A DNA stretch of 64,000 bases, taken from NCBI RefSeq assembly GCF_900129845.1, contig NZ_FQXB01000002.1:362890-426889 (forward strand), in the 5' to 3' direction. How positions within the stretch are numbered: the stretch's first letter is position 1; each line of letters opens with the position of its first letter. The notes below the pieces were generated by a model. The model saw only the letters and a program-made list of their open reading frames with translations, ran no database searches and was not told where the DNA came from. Positions 46,549-56,678 of this stretch are shown piece by piece. The position numbers were made by a program, and so were the translations under genes. The DNA is from Cognatiyoonia sediminum (GTDB taxonomy: Bacteria; Pseudomonadota; Alphaproteobacteria; Rhodobacterales; Rhodobacteraceae).

Positions 46549-47415
46549 ATGGCTGCTTATGATGATCGCGATGGAAAAATTTGGTTTGACGGCCAGATGG
46601 TCGATTGGAGAGCGGCAAATGTGCATGTGCTGAGCCATGCGATGCACTACGCCTCTTCCGTGTTCGAAGGTGAGCGCGCGTACAACGGCAAGATTTTCCT
46701 CAGCCGCGAACACTCCGAACGCCTGCATTTTTCCGCCGGTGAGCTGGATTTCGAAATCCCCTACACCGTAGACGAAATCGAGGCCGCAAAGGCTCAAGTT
46801 CTGCAGGTCAACGGCCTGACCGACGCATACGTGCGCGCCGTTGCATGGCGTGGCGCGGGCGAAGATATGGGTGTCGCCTCTGCCCGCAACCCGGTCCATT
46901 TGGCCATCGCAGCGTGGGAATGGGGCAACTATTACGGCGATGCCAAGACCAAAGGCGCGAAAATCGACATCGCCAAATGGAAACGCCCGTCGCCCGAAAC
47001 CATCCCCGTGCACGCCAAAGCCGCCGGCCTTTACATGATCTGTACAACGTCGAAACACGCCGCCGAAGCCAAAGGCTGCTCCGACGCCCTCTTCATGGAC
47101 TGGCGCGGTTACGTCGCAGAATGCACCGGCGCGAATATCTTCTTTGTGAAGGATGGCGAAGTACACACGCCGATGGCAGATTGCTTCCTCAACGGCTTGA
47201 CCCGTCAAACAGTCATTGGCCGGTTGAAGGAAAAACAGATCAAAGTCCACGAACGCGTCATTATGCCGAACGAGCTGGAAAGCTTCGAACAATGCTGGCT
47301 CACCGGCACCGCCGCCGAAGTTACCCCTGTCGGCCAGATCGGAGATTACAACTTCGAAGTTGGATCACTGGTTCTGGATGTGGCGGATGATTATGAGAAG
47401 TTGGTGCGGGCTTAG
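46549..47415 (+). CDS. ilvE: Branched-chain amino acid aminotransferase
   Basis: PLP-dependent fold-type IV transaminase for Val/Leu/Ile. 288 aa from ATG 46549, with aaaggagag upstream; an in-frame ATG at 46474 lacks a site. Seen: HVLSHAMHYASSVFEGERAY near residues 24-43, KAAGLYMICTTSKHAAEAKG, and the PLP-phosphate-binding EVTPV near residue 262. Divergent from petPR. Confidence 0.93.
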   Translation: MAAYDDRDGKIWFDGQMVDWRAANVHVLSHAMHYASSVFEGERAYNGKIFLSREHSERLHFSAGELDFEIPYTVDEIEAAKAQVLQVNGLTDAYVRAVAWRGAGEDMGVASARNPVHLAIAAWEWGNYYGDAKTKGAKIDIAKWKRPSPETIPVHAKAAGLYMICTTSKHAAEAKGCSDALFMDWRGYVAECTGANIFFVKDGEVHTPMADCFLNGLTRQTVIGRLKEKQIKVHERVIMPNELESFEQCWLTGTAAEVTPVGQIGDYNFEVGSLVLDVADDYEKLVRA

Positions 47416-47467
47416 CGAAACCAAAAATTGACAAATTATTCGTCAAGACTCATATATGAAGTGATTG

Positions 47468-47525
47468 GCCCCAAGGCAGTACGTGTTGGTCCTTGCGATC
47501 TCGACCGACACCGATCCCTTGGGGC
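47468..47525. repeat. Inverted repeat upstream of the NYN gene
   Basis: gccccaagg (47468-47476) and ccttggggc (47517-47525) are perfect 9-bp complements 40 nt apart, in the 127-bp gap between ilvE and the NYN gene. Could be an ilvE terminator without a T-run, or an operator or a scar from insertion. Confidence 0.4.
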
Positions 47526-47542
47526 TTAATTTATTTGAGTAT

Positions 47543-48235
47543 ATGACAAAAGCAGCAATATTGATTGACGGTGGGTATCTCCTAAAGAGACTTCCAACGG
47601 TTTGCCCTAATATCGACAATAAAGATCCCGTAGCGGTCGCAACGTCGATTTCTAGATTGGTGACGGCCCACCTAAAGGCTCAAAACAAAGTTGCCCGCGC
47701 TGAACATCCTCGTTCATTGTTGTATCGCGTTTTCTACTACGATGCTCGTCCGTACCTCGGTAAGAGCTAGCAACCGATAAGCAATACGCCAATTGATTAC
47801 TCGAAGACGGAAGAGGCCGAGTTCCGATTGGGCTTGTTCGCGGAACTACGCCGCCGAGCCAATACGGCAGTCAGGCTAGGCGAAGTGAGAAAAGAAAGAA
47901 GCTGGGTTCTTTTAGAAAGATCGCAGAAACAACTTCTTCAAGGAAAGAAAACGGTTGAAGATTTAGCCGACGATGACTTTGTCCCAGGACTCCGCCAAAA
48001 AGCCGTCGATATGAGAATTGGGTTAGATATCGCGTCGATCACCTTAAAGAAACAAGCTGATACCATCATATTGGTTTCTGGCGATGCAGATTTTGTACCA
48101 GCTGCAAAGCTGGCCCGGCGAGAGGGCGTTAAAATTGTTCTCGATCCATTGTGGCGAAGCGTTGCGGACGACCTTTATGAACATATCGACGGAATAAAGA
48201 GCGGCTTTCCAAAACCAAAACGGAAAGAAGATTAG
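47543..48235 (+). pseudogene. NYN-domain (LabA/DUF88-like) protein gene interrupted by one in-frame TAG
   Basis: Reading from ATG 47543 gives MTKAAILIDGGYLLKRLP, the N-terminal Asp motif of NYN/PIN-like nucleases, then an in-frame TAG at 47768-47770, after which the same frame continues intact to 48235 with LDIASITLKKQADTIILVSGDADFVPAAKLA (starts near residue 170), the acidic GDADFVP core. Without the TAG it would be a 230-aa protein of normal LabA length. No other frame damage. Either a young pseudogene, TAG readthrough, or a base error. AT-richer than flanks, consistent with transfer. Family members cleave RNA. Confidence 0.8.
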
Positions 48236-48363
48236 CCTCCACCTTTTCCGATGCGTTCCATTTCAGTTAGCTTTGTACACCCAGCTTCAGCTCGCTTTTG
48301 AAGCACAGATCGGCACAGAAGAATGTCACCGACACGCCTCACGAATTGGCCTGGGCCTGCACT

Positions 48364-49521
48364 CTACCCCTCCGGCCTCACCGCCAAAATCTCCCCACCA
48401 TCAACCAGCACCAAGACACGCCCATCCGCCAGCACTTCAACATCCCGTACGCGGCCCACATCCGGCAGCAACCGCTCTTCGCCGACAACCCGATCCCCGC
48501 TGATCTTTAACCGCACCAGCCCACCGGGATTGAGCGACCCGATCAACAAATCGCCCTGCCACGCAGCATATGGCCCGTCGTAAAACGACATCCCCGCAGG
48601 CGCGATCACCGGATCCCAATAGTAAACCGGCTGCTCCGTGCCTTCCAAAACAGCAGCGCCTGACCCAAGCGCCCGCCCCGAATAATTGATCCCATAAGAC
48701 ACAATCGGCCAGCCATAGTTCCGCCCCGCCAAAGGTCGGTTCAGCTCATCGCCTCCACGAGGCCCATGCTCAATCGTCCACAACCGCCCGCGACCATCAA
48801 TCGCGGCGCCCTGCATGTTCCGATGCCCGAGCGACCAAATCTGGTCATCCCCCGCACGTCCCACAAATGGGTTGTCAGAAGGCACCGAGCCATCCGCATT
48901 CACCCGAATGACCTTGCCGACCGTGCTGTCCAGCTGCTGAGGCATATCCCCACTATCGCCCTCGCCACGATCCCCCGTTGTGATCCAAACGGTGCTATCC
49001 GACATCGGAATGATCCGGCTGCCAAAATGCCGCCCACCTGAATTCGGATCGGTCTGCACGAATATATCCCGCACATCGCCCAACCGCCCTTCAGCGCTCA
49101 AAACACCTCGCGCAGCCGCCGTCACGCTCCCGCCTCGCACGGGCTTGGAGTACGTCCAGAACACCAACCGATCCTGCGCAAATCGCGGTGACACAGCCAC
49201 ATCCAGCAGACCACCCTGCCCTGTCGCACTCACCTGAGGCACCCCAGACAAAGGCCCGGATACAGAGCCGTCCGCCGACACAACTCGCATCGTCCCACCG
49301 CGCTCCGTTACCAAGAACTGGCTGCTCGACAAAGGTGCGATTCCCCAGGGCCGCTCCAAGCCATCTGCAAAAACGGATACCGCCAACCGCGTTTCCGCCA
49401 GCGCAGGTGCCCGTGTCTGGTTCTCAAACGCTGGTGCGAAATTCGCATTCGGCGCGCCTTGTTCGACCTGCGCCAGTGCCGCCAAGGGCAAGGCACATAA
49501 AACCATAATCAAACGAAGCAT
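48364..49521 (-). CDS. PQQ-dependent aldose sugar dehydrogenase-like beta-propeller protein
   Basis: 385 aa from ATG 49521 with ggagg upstream. Signal peptide MLRLIMVLCALPLAALAQ to the periplasm. GDH-type six-bladed propeller: GLERPWGIAPLSSSQFLVTERGG near residue 53, ITTGDRGEGDSG, GHRNMQGAAIDGRGRLWTIEHGPRGGDELN near 228, like E. coli YliI. Oxidises aldoses using PQQ. Starts 2 bp beyond the queG stop. Confidence 0.88.
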   Translation of the reverse strand: MLRLIMVLCALPLAALAQVEQGAPNANFAPAFENQTRAPALAETRLAVSVFADGLERPWGIAPLSSSQFLVTERGGTMRVVSADGSVSGPLSGVPQVSATGQGGLLDVAVSPRFAQDRLVFWTYSKPVRGGSVTAAARGVLSAEGRLGDVRDIFVQTDPNSGGRHFGSRIIPMSDSTVWITTGDRGEGDSGDMPQQLDSTVGKVIRVNADGSVPSDNPFVGRAGDDQIWSLGHRNMQGAAIDGRGRLWTIEHGPRGGDELNRPLAGRNYGWPIVSYGINYSGRALGSGAAVLEGTEQPVYYWDPVIAPAGMSFYDGPYAAWQGDLLIGSLNPGGLVRLKISGDRVVGEERLLPDVGRVRDVEVLADGRVLVLVDGGEILAVRPEG

Positions 49522-49523
49522 GA

Positions 49524-50549
49524 TCAATCCTCCAGCTGTTCCAACGCCCAGCGCGCGCCGTCTGACACGGCCTCATCGGGATCGCTCACCAATTCCTGCA
49601 AAACCGGCGCCGCCTCGGGCCTCCCTGAGTTCCCCAAAGCATAGGTCACATTGCGCACAAAGCGATCCCGCCCGATCCGTTTGATCGGCGAACCAGAGAA
49701 AAATTGCCGAAACCCCGCATCATCCAACTGCGCCAAAGCAATCAAATCCGGTGCCAACAAATCCTCGCGCGCGGCAAGCTTCGCATCCCGCCCCTCTTGC
49801 GCAAACTTGTTCCAAGGGCAAACGGCTAGACAATCATCGCAGCCATAAATCCGATTGCCCAGTGCCGCGCGCAAGTCCGGATCAACCGGCCCCTTGTGCT
49901 CAATCGTCAGATAGGAAATGCACCGCCGTGCATCCAACTGGAAGGGCGCGGGAAAGGCATCGGTTGGGCAAATGTCCAGACAGGCGCGACACGACCCGCA
50001 ATGCTCCTCTTCCGCCACGTCCGGTTCCAGTTCAACGGTGGTAAAAATCGCCCCCAGAAAAAACCAATTCCCCAGATCACGCGATAGCAGATTTGTATGC
50101 TTGCCCTGCCACCCCAAACCGGCCGCCTGCGCGAGCGGCTTTTCCATCACCGGCGCGGTATCCACGAAAACCTTGATTTCAGCCCCCGGCGCCTGCTCGA
50201 TCAACCAACGCCCCACCTTCTTCAAACGTTTCTTCACCACATCATGGTAGTCGCGTCCCTGCGCATAAACACTGATTGCAGCCTTTTCGGGATGGTCCAA
50301 AATCGCCAGCGGATCATGCTCCGGCGTATACCGCTCCGCCAACATGATCACCGATTTCGCCTCGGGCCATAGCGCCGTGGGATCGCTGCGCCACCCCATC
50401 CGCTCGGCCATCCACCCCATTTGTCCGTGCCGTCCAGCATCCACAAACGCGGCCAAACGATCCGCAATCTGCGGCACCGCACTGGGCCGGCATACCCCAA
50501 CCTTAGAGAACCCGGCCTCAAGCGCATATGCGACCAAGGCCTGCTTCAC
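49524..50549 (-). CDS. queG: Epoxyqueuosine reductase QueG
   Basis: Cobalamin and iron-sulfur enzyme for the last step of queuosine in tRNA. 341 aa. Two ferredoxin-type clusters, [12 protein letters not shown] near residue 182 and [11 protein letters not shown] near 232, and a C-terminal HEAT-like region with [13 protein letters not shown]-terminal Asp134-type catalytic region ([15 protein letters not shown]). Upstream of the PQQ dehydrogenase, apparently a coincidental neighbour. Confidence 0.95.
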   Translation of the reverse strand: MKQALVAYALEAGFSKVGVCRPSAVPQIADRLAAFVDAGRHGQMGWMAERMGWRSDPTALWPEAKSVIMLAERYTPEHDPLAILDHPEKAAISVYAQGRDYHDVVKKRLKKVGRWLIEQAPGAEIKVFVDTAPVMEKPLAQAAGLGWQGKHTNLLSRDLGNWFFLGAIFTTVELEPDVAEEEHCGSCRACLDICPTDAFPAPFQLDARRCISYLTIEHKGPVDPDLRAALGNRIYGCDDCLAVCPWNKFAQEGRDAKLAAREDLLAPDLIALAQLDDAGFRQFFSGSPIKRIGRDRFVRNVTYALGNSGRPEAAPVLQELVSDPDEAVSDGARWALEQLED

Positions 50550-50615
50550 GCCTTTATCTCTTTTGAGCCAAAAAACCTCGGGGGAGCGGCGCAGCCGCGG
50601 GGACAGAGCCCCAGA

Positions 50616-51281
50616 TTAGAAATCCAGATCGGCATAATGCGCAGGCTGCGGAAATCCGGGCACCTGATCTGCCAAAAGCGACCGAAACGCAGGCCGCGAT
50701 TTGATCTTAGCATACCAATCTTTCACCACCTCCGAGCGGTTCCAATCCACGTCAGAGATATAGTCCAAACAGGACAAATGTGCAGCCGCCGCAAAATCCG
50801 CCAGCGACATCTCATTGCCCGCAAGCCAGCGCCGCTGATCCAAAAGCCGCGCCATATAGTCCAAATGATACTTGATCGCCTTGGCACCGGCTTTGACATT
50901 CGCACTATCGGGATAGCCTGTGCCCATCACCTTGCGGAACATCCGCTCGCCCAAGAGTTTCGACGTCACCTCTTGGTGAAACTTATCGTCAAACCACGCC
51001 ACCAGACGCCTGACTTCATAGCGGTCTTCAGCGCCGCGCGGCAGCAAGGCAGGGGTTGGGTAAGCGTCTTCCAGATATTCACAAATCGCCGTACTGTCCG
51101 ACAAAGTTTGCGATCCCATGCGCAAGACAGGCACCTTGCCCGCAGGATTGCGCAACAAAAAGTCCGCGTCTTGCTCCCAATAGCGCTCCTCGACCAACTC
51201 AACTTCGATCTTTTTCTCAGCGAGGGATAGCCGAACTTTTCTGGAAAAAGGGGAAATCGGGTAGTGGTAAAGGCGGTTCAT
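50616..51281 (-). CDS. Glutathione S-transferase family protein
   Basis: 221 aa. N-terminal thioredoxin fold YHYPISPFSRKVRLSLAEK, with NPAGKVPVL (cis-Pro) and DSTAICEYLE near residue 62 that binds the glutathione gamma-Glu; helical C-terminal domain. The Ser/Cys position after PIS suggests a beta/omega-like class. Function unspecified; 66 bp from queG start. Confidence 0.88.
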   Translation of the reverse strand: MNRLYHYPISPFSRKVRLSLAEKKIEVELVEERYWEQDADFLLRNPAGKVPVLRMGSQTLSDSTAICEYLEDAYPTPALLPRGAEDRYEVRRLVAWFDDKFHQEVTSKLLGERMFRKVMGTGYPDSANVKAGAKAIKYHLDYMARLLDQRRWLAGNEMSLADFAAAAHLSCLDYISDVDWNRSEVVKDWYAKIKSRPAFRSLLADQVPGFPQPAHYADLDF

Positions 51282-51342
51282 AAAACATCCATTGCGCTGG
51301 TCTTCTTATTCAATGCCATCGACCACAGATCGGTTCAAGCGC

Positions 51343-52077
51343 CTATCCGTCTTCAAAACACGCCGCGCGCCCATCCGCCAAAATCGTGGCCGCTCCGTCC
51401 ATGATCGACGCCGCGCGCCTGCGCACGGATGCAGATGGATTGGAGGCCGAGCGCGTCTTCGGCGAGGGCAAAATCGCAGCCAAACGCGCCGCCTGCACAG
51501 CCGTCAATTGATCGGCATCCACGCCGAAATAATGTTGCGCTGCTGCCTGAACCCCGAAAACGCCTTCATCGAATTCCGCGACGTTCAAATAAACTTCCAA
51601 AATCCGCCGCTTTGGCCACATCGCTTCCATTAACGGTGTCCAAAGCGCCTCCATCGACTTACGCACCCAAGATCGCCCATGCCAAAGATAGACGTTCTTC
51701 ACCACCTGCTGGCTGATGGTAGACGCTCCGCGCGTCCCGCCACTGTCGATGGCGGCTTGAATGGCGTTCACATCCAACCCCCAATGCAAGCAAAAGTTTG
51801 CGTCCTCTGCGGCTACAGCTGAGCGCGCCATCACCGGCGCTATCAGCTCCATATCGACCCACTCGCGCTCAATCCCGCCAAGCCGCCGGGCTTCCGAGAA
51901 AGCGTAGGGTGTCGTCGGGGGATCAACGAAACGATAGAGCAAGGTCACAAAGAGGATCAGCAGGACAAACGCCAAGACCCCACGAAAAATCCAACGCCAC
52001 GCCGTGCGCAACGCGTTCGCAACGGAGTTGGTTTTCTCGGGCTTCTTTTTCTTAGACTTAGAGCCTGCTCGTGCCAT
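51343..52077 (-). CDS. mtgA: Monofunctional peptidoglycan glycosyltransferase
   Basis: GT51-family enzyme polymerising lipid II. 244 aa. Basic N-terminus SKSKKKKPEKTN, one membrane helix (about 33-50), then AAEDANFCLHWGLD with the catalytic Glu near 91-92, GASTISQQVVKNVYLW, and KRRILEVYLNVAEF. No transpeptidase domain, so MtgA type. Confidence 0.94.
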   Translation of the reverse strand: MARAGSKSKKKKPEKTNSVANALRTAWRWIFRGVLAFVLLILFVTLLYRFVDPPTTPYAFSEARRLGGIEREWVDMELIAPVMARSAVAAEDANFCLHWGLDVNAIQAAIDSGGTRGASTISQQVVKNVYLWHGRSWVRKSMEALWTPLMEAMWPKRRILEVYLNVAEFDEGVFGVQAAAQHYFGVDADQLTAVQAARLAAILPSPKTRSASNPSASVRRRAASIMDGAATILADGRAACFEDG

Positions 52078-52157
52078 AGGCCCTTATCCCCGCGAAGCTG
52101 TCACGCGGTCAAGGGCTGGCATCCCTGCGCGCACCGATGGTCGCGCAGGGTCAATCC

Positions 52158-55100
52158 TTATTCCGCAGGGATTGCCGCGTCTTCGATGCTTAACGGATGC
52201 GGTATGTGAACCAGCATTTCCTTCGGACAAACCTGCAAGAAGTGATGCTTTTCAATATCCCAATCCTGCAAGATCTGCGCCGCTTTCTGGCTGCCCGTCT
52301 CTTTCGCGTGCATCTGGATCAACCCGTGAAGCTGATCCATCCAATAGTCCACGGTCACCGGGCAGGTCACAAGCGTTTCCATATTCACCAACTCCGCAGA
52401 AGCGCCGTCCGGTTCGTAGAGATACGCCATACCACCGGTCATGCCGGCCCCGAAGTTTGCACCAATCGAGCCAAGGATCACTGCAACACCGCCAGTCATG
52501 TACTCACACCCATTCGTGCCGCAGCCTTCAATCACGACCTTCGCGCCGGAGTTTCGAACCGCAAACCGTTCACCCGCACGACCCGCTGCAAAGAGATAGC
52601 CGTCCGTCGCGCCGTACAAAACGGTGTTGCCGATGATCGTGTTCTCAGAGGCCACAAGCGGGCTCGCCATTGGTGGCCGCACGACGATCATACCGCCCGA
52701 CAGACCCTTACCGACATAGTCATTGGCATCACCGCTGACTTCCAGTTTCAACCCGGGCACCGCAAAAGCACCCAACGACTGACCAGCAGAGCCGCGCAGT
52801 TTCACCGTCAGGTGGTCCGGCTGCAAGTCGTTCCGCATTCCGTGTTCTTGCACGATATGGCTTGAGGTCCGTGTGCCGATTGTCCGCAGCGTGTTCTGCA
52901 CTGCGTAGTCCAGTTGCATCTTCTCACCATCTTTTAGGAAACGTTCCGCATCCTTCACGATCTGTGCATCCAACGTATCGTCGACAGCATTTCGAGGACG
53001 GTCACGATCATAAGTGATCTTTGACGCTCCATCGACAGTGATCAAAAGCGGGTTCAAGTCGAGGTCATCCAAATGCGCCGAACCACGGCTGACCTGAGTC
53101 AGAAGGTCCGCGCGTCCGATGATCTCGTCCAACGACCGCGCCCCAAGCTCCGCCAGAAGCTCACGCACCTCCGTCGCATAGAAGGTGATCAGGTTGACCA
53201 CCTTATCGGCGTTGCCCGTGAACTTCCCGCGCAACGCTTCGTCCTGAGTACACACGCCCACCGGACAGGTGTTTGACTGACACTGACGGACCATGATGCA
53301 GCCCATCGCGATCAAAGCAGCGGTGCCAATACCGTATTCCTCGGCTCCCATCATCGCAGCCATGACGATGTCACGGCCCGTGCGCAAACCACCATCGGTC
53401 CGAAGCGTCACACGTTCCCTCAGGTTGTTCATGGCAAGAACCTGATGCGCCTCAGTCAGGCCCATCTCCCATGGAAGGCCTGCGTATTTGATCGAGGTCG
53501 CGGGCGACGCACCCGTGCCGCCATTGTGGCCTGAAACAAGAATGACATCCGCCTTCGCCTTCGCCACACCCGCTGCAATTGTGCCGACACCGCTGGAGGA
53601 CACCAGCTTGACCGTCACCTTACAGCGTGGGTTGATCTGCTTGAGGTCATAGATCAGCTGCGCCAAATCCTCGATCGAATAAATGTCGTGGTGCGGCGGA
53701 GGAGAAATCAACGTCACACCCTTCGTCGAATGCCGCAGACGCGCGATCAGATCGGTGACTTTCATCCCCGGCAGCTGACCACCCTCACCCGGCTTTGCAC
53801 CTTGGGCGACCTTGATCTCAAGCTCTTCACAGTGGTTCAGATACTCCGCTGTCACACCAAAGCGGCCAGACGCCACCTGCTTGATCTTCGCAGATGGGTT
53901 GTCGCCATTGGGCTCCGGATGGAAGTGCGCCGGATCTTCACCGCCTTCACCCGAATCCGACTTGGCCCCAATCCGGTTCATCGCCACGTTCAGTGTCTTA
54001 TGCGCCTCAGGGCTCAACGCGCCAAGCGACATGCCTGGTGTCACGAACCGCTTACGGATCGAGGTGATGCTTTCAACCTCCTCAATCGGCACAGGTGCGC
54101 CAAGCGGTTTGACCGCCAACAAGTCGCGCAAGTGGATCGGCGGATTGGCCTGCATCTTTTTCGAATACTGCTGCCACATCGCATAAGAGGCGTTGTTACA
54201 CGCCGCCTGCATCAGGTGCATGGTCTGCGCTTCCCAAGCGTGCTTTTCGCCCGACCGACGCGCTTTATAGAAGCCACCGATGGGCAGAATATCAGTGCCA
54301 TTCTTCCAGCCTTTGGCGTGAATCTCTTCCAACTTCGACTGGATACCGCTGACACCAATGCCGGAAATCCGGCTGTGCATGCCGGGGAAGTATTCCGCCA
54401 CCATCGCGCGGGAGAGGCCAACAGCCTCAAAGTTCAGACCGCCACGATAAGATGACAGAACCGAAATTCCCATCTTTGACATGATTTTGAGCAAGCCCGC
54501 ATCAACAGCCGCCCGATACCGGCGCATTGCATCGGTCAGTGATCCATCGATCAAGCCGCGACCGATACGATCAGCAATGGAATCTTGCGCGAGATACGCA
54601 TTCACAGTGGTCGCACCGCAGCCGATCAAAACCGCGAAGTAATGCGGATCAATACACTCCGCCGACCGCACGTTGATTGAACAGAACGTCCTAAGGCCGT
54701 TCTTCGTCAAACCAGAATGCACCGCCGATGTCGCAAGGATCATCGGCATCCCGATGCGCGCTTCTGACTGATGCTGATCGGTCAGAACAATGTGCCCAGC
54801 ACCGGATCGCACAGCGTCTTCGGCCTCGGACCGAATGCGCGCCAGACCAGCACTCAACGCGCCTGCCCCAGCCTCAAATGTACAATCAATGATCGCAACA
54901 TCGTCGCCAAACTGTTCTACCATCTTGTCGAACTCGGCATTTGCCACGAACGGGCTGTCCAAGACTAGAATTTCTGTCTGGCTGCTGCTTTCATCCAGCA
55001 CGTTCTTGAGGTTCCCGAACCGCGTTTTCAGCGACATCACGCGGCTTTCCCGCAAGCTATCGATCGGCGGGTTTGTCACCTGAGAGAAGTTCTGCCTGAA

Positions 55101-56678
55101 GAAATGGCTGAGCGGACGATAGGTTTTTGACAGAACCGCGGACGGTGTGTCGTCACCCATAGACGCGATCATCTCTTTCCCGTCCTCGGCCATCGGGGCC
55201 AGAACTTGTTCCAGTTCCTCAATGGAGTACCCGGCAGAGACCTGACGCGTCCGTAGGTCATCACCGCTAAACATCGCTGTCTCGGGTATGTCCTTGAGCA
55301 TGCTATTCAGGTCAGTGACCTTGCCGACCCATTCCCCAAAGGGCTGCGCGGCCGCCAACCGATCCTTTATCTCAGTGTCATGGAAGAGCTTGCCCTCTTC
55401 CATATCAACGGCGATCAACTGTCCAGGGCCAAGCGCGCCCTTCTCTACAACAGTGGCCTCATCAATTGGCACCATGCCAACTTCGGACCCTGCAATCAGC
55501 AGCCCATCACCAGTGACGACATAGCGCAAAGGCCGCAAACCGTTTCGGTCCAATCCGCCGCACACCCAACGACCATCGGTCATCGCCAATGCAGCCGGAC
55601 CATCCCAAGGCTCCATCACCGCGTTGCAATAGCCGTACATGTCCTGCCACGCCTGCGGCATATCCACCGCCTGCTTCGACCACGCTTCTGGCACCATCAT
55701 CGTCTTCGCCATCGGCGCATTGCGCCCAGCGCGCACCAACACTTCGAACACGGAATCCAACGCCGAGGAATCCGACGCGCCGGCCGGAATGATCGGCTTG
55801 ATGTCTTCAGCGGAATCTCCGAACGCGCCAGAGGCCATACGAATCTCGTGGCTACGCATCCAGTTGACGTTGCCTTTCAGCGTGTTGATCTCACCATTGT
55901 GCGCCAACATGCGGAACGGCTGCGCCAAAGACCACTGCGGGAAGGTGTTTGTCGAATAGCGCTGGTGGTAAATCGCAAACGCACTCTCGAACCGTTCGTC
56001 CATCAGGTCGGGATAGAAGATCGCCACCTGCTCAGCGAGCATCATGCCCTTATAGATGATCGACCGACACGACATCGAACAGACATAGAGGTCGGGCCCA
56101 GCCGCCTTTTCGATCCGGCGACGGATGATATAGAGCTCACGCTCGAACTCTTCCTCGCTGATGTCCTTTTCGTTGCGGATGAGGATTTGTTCAATCTCTG
56201 GCCGCGTCGCGTTCGCTTTCTCACCCAGACAGTCATTGTCGACCGGCACGTGACGCCAGCCGTAAATATAATGACCCATGCGAAGAACTTCGGCCTCAAC
56301 AATAGTCCGGCTCTGCTCCTGAGCGCCAAAATCCGTCCGAGGCAGGAAAATCTGACCAACCGCGATCAGCTTGTTGTCATCCGGCTCATGCCCGGTCCGC
56401 CGCACCTGATCATAGAAAAACGGCACAGGGATCTGCACGTGAATACCTGCGCCATCGCCTGTCTTCCCATCCGCATCCACAGCGCCACGGTGCCAAACCG
56501 CTTTCAAGGCATCGATGCCGTTCTCAACCACACCACGCGACGGCGTACCGTCGATGGACACTACAAGACCAACGCCGCAAGACGCATGTTCATCCGCATC
56601 GCGATAGAGGCTGTTTTCAGCCATCCAATCCCGCTTTGCTTTTTCGGCTTCTACCCAAGCATTATCAAAGGTCGACAT
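52158..56678 (-). CDS. gltB: Glutamate synthase large subunit
   Basis: NADPH-GOGAT alpha subunit: glutamine + 2-oxoglutarate to two glutamates. 1506 aa. Processing gives N-terminal Cys34 (HASCGVGLVVSIDG), the glutaminase nucleophile. FMN-binding half with GASPATSIKYAGLPWEMGL, 3Fe-4S Cys cluster GCIMVRQCQSNTCPVGVCTQ near residue 1135, and the C-terminal GXGXG repeat structure. Its start overlaps by 14 bp the end of the small exported-protein gene. Confidence 0.97.
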   Translation of the reverse strand: MSTFDNAWVEAEKAKRDWMAENSLYRDADEHASCGVGLVVSIDGTPSRGVVENGIDALKAVWHRGAVDADGKTGDGAGIHVQIPVPFFYDQVRRTGHEPDDNKLIAVGQIFLPRTDFGAQEQSRTIVEAEVLRMGHYIYGWRHVPVDNDCLGEKANATRPEIEQILIRNEKDISEEEFERELYIIRRRIEKAAGPDLYVCSMSCRSIIYKGMMLAEQVAIFYPDLMDERFESAFAIYHQRYSTNTFPQWSLAQPFRMLAHNGEINTLKGNVNWMRSHEIRMASGAFGDSAEDIKPIIPAGASDSSALDSVFEVLVRAGRNAPMAKTMMVPEAWSKQAVDMPQAWQDMYGYCNAVMEPWDGPAALAMTDGRWVCGGLDRNGLRPLRYVVTGDGLLIAGSEVGMVPIDEATVVEKGALGPGQLIAVDMEEGKLFHDTEIKDRLAAAQPFGEWVGKVTDLNSMLKDIPETAMFSGDDLRTRQVSAGYSIEELEQVLAPMAEDGKEMIASMGDDTPSAVLSKTYRPLSHFFRQNFSQVTNPPIDSLRESRVMSLKTRFGNLKNVLDESSSQTEILVLDSPFVANAEFDKMVEQFGDDVAIIDCTFEAGAGALSAGLARIRSEAEDAVRSGAGHIVLTDQHQSEARIGMPMILATSAVHSGLTKNGLRTFCSINVRSAECIDPHYFAVLIGCGATTVNAYLAQDSIADRIGRGLIDGSLTDAMRRYRAAVDAGLLKIMSKMGISVLSSYRGGLNFEAVGLSRAMVAEYFPGMHSRISGIGVSGIQSKLEEIHAKGWKNGTDILPIGGFYKARRSGEKHAWEAQTMHLMQAACNNASYAMWQQYSKKMQANPPIHLRDLLAVKPLGAPVPIEEVESITSIRKRFVTPGMSLGALSPEAHKTLNVAMNRIGAKSDSGEGGEDPAHFHPEPNGDNPSAKIKQVASGRFGVTAEYLNHCEELEIKVAQGAKPGEGGQLPGMKVTDLIARLRHSTKGVTLISPPPHHDIYSIEDLAQLIYDLKQINPRCKVTVKLVSSSGVGTIAAGVAKAKADVILVSGHNGGTGASPATSIKYAGLPWEMGLTEAHQVLAMNNLRERVTLRTDGGLRTGRDIVMAAMMGAEEYGIGTAALIAMGCIMVRQCQSNTCPVGVCTQDEALRGKFTGNADKVVNLITFYATEVRELLAELGARSLDEIIGRADLLTQVSRGSAHLDDLDLNPLLITVDGASKITYDRDRPRNAVDDTLDAQIVKDAERFLKDGEKMQLDYAVQNTLRTIGTRTSSHIVQEHGMRNDLQPDHLTVKLRGSAGQSLGAFAVPGLKLEVSGDANDYVGKGLSGGMIVVRPPMASPLVASENTIIGNTVLYGATDGYLFAAGRAGERFAVRNSGAKVVIEGCGTNGCEYMTGGVAVILGSIGANFGAGMTGGMAYLYEPDGASAELVNMETLVTCPVTVDYWMDQLHGLIQMHAKETGSQKAAQILQDWDIEKHHFLQVCPKEMLVHIPHPLSIEDAAIPAE

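Noticed and set aside
52197..52865. Open frame opposite gltB
   Set aside because: Codon-mirrored shadow of a very well conserved gene; Arg/His-rich translation without motifs.
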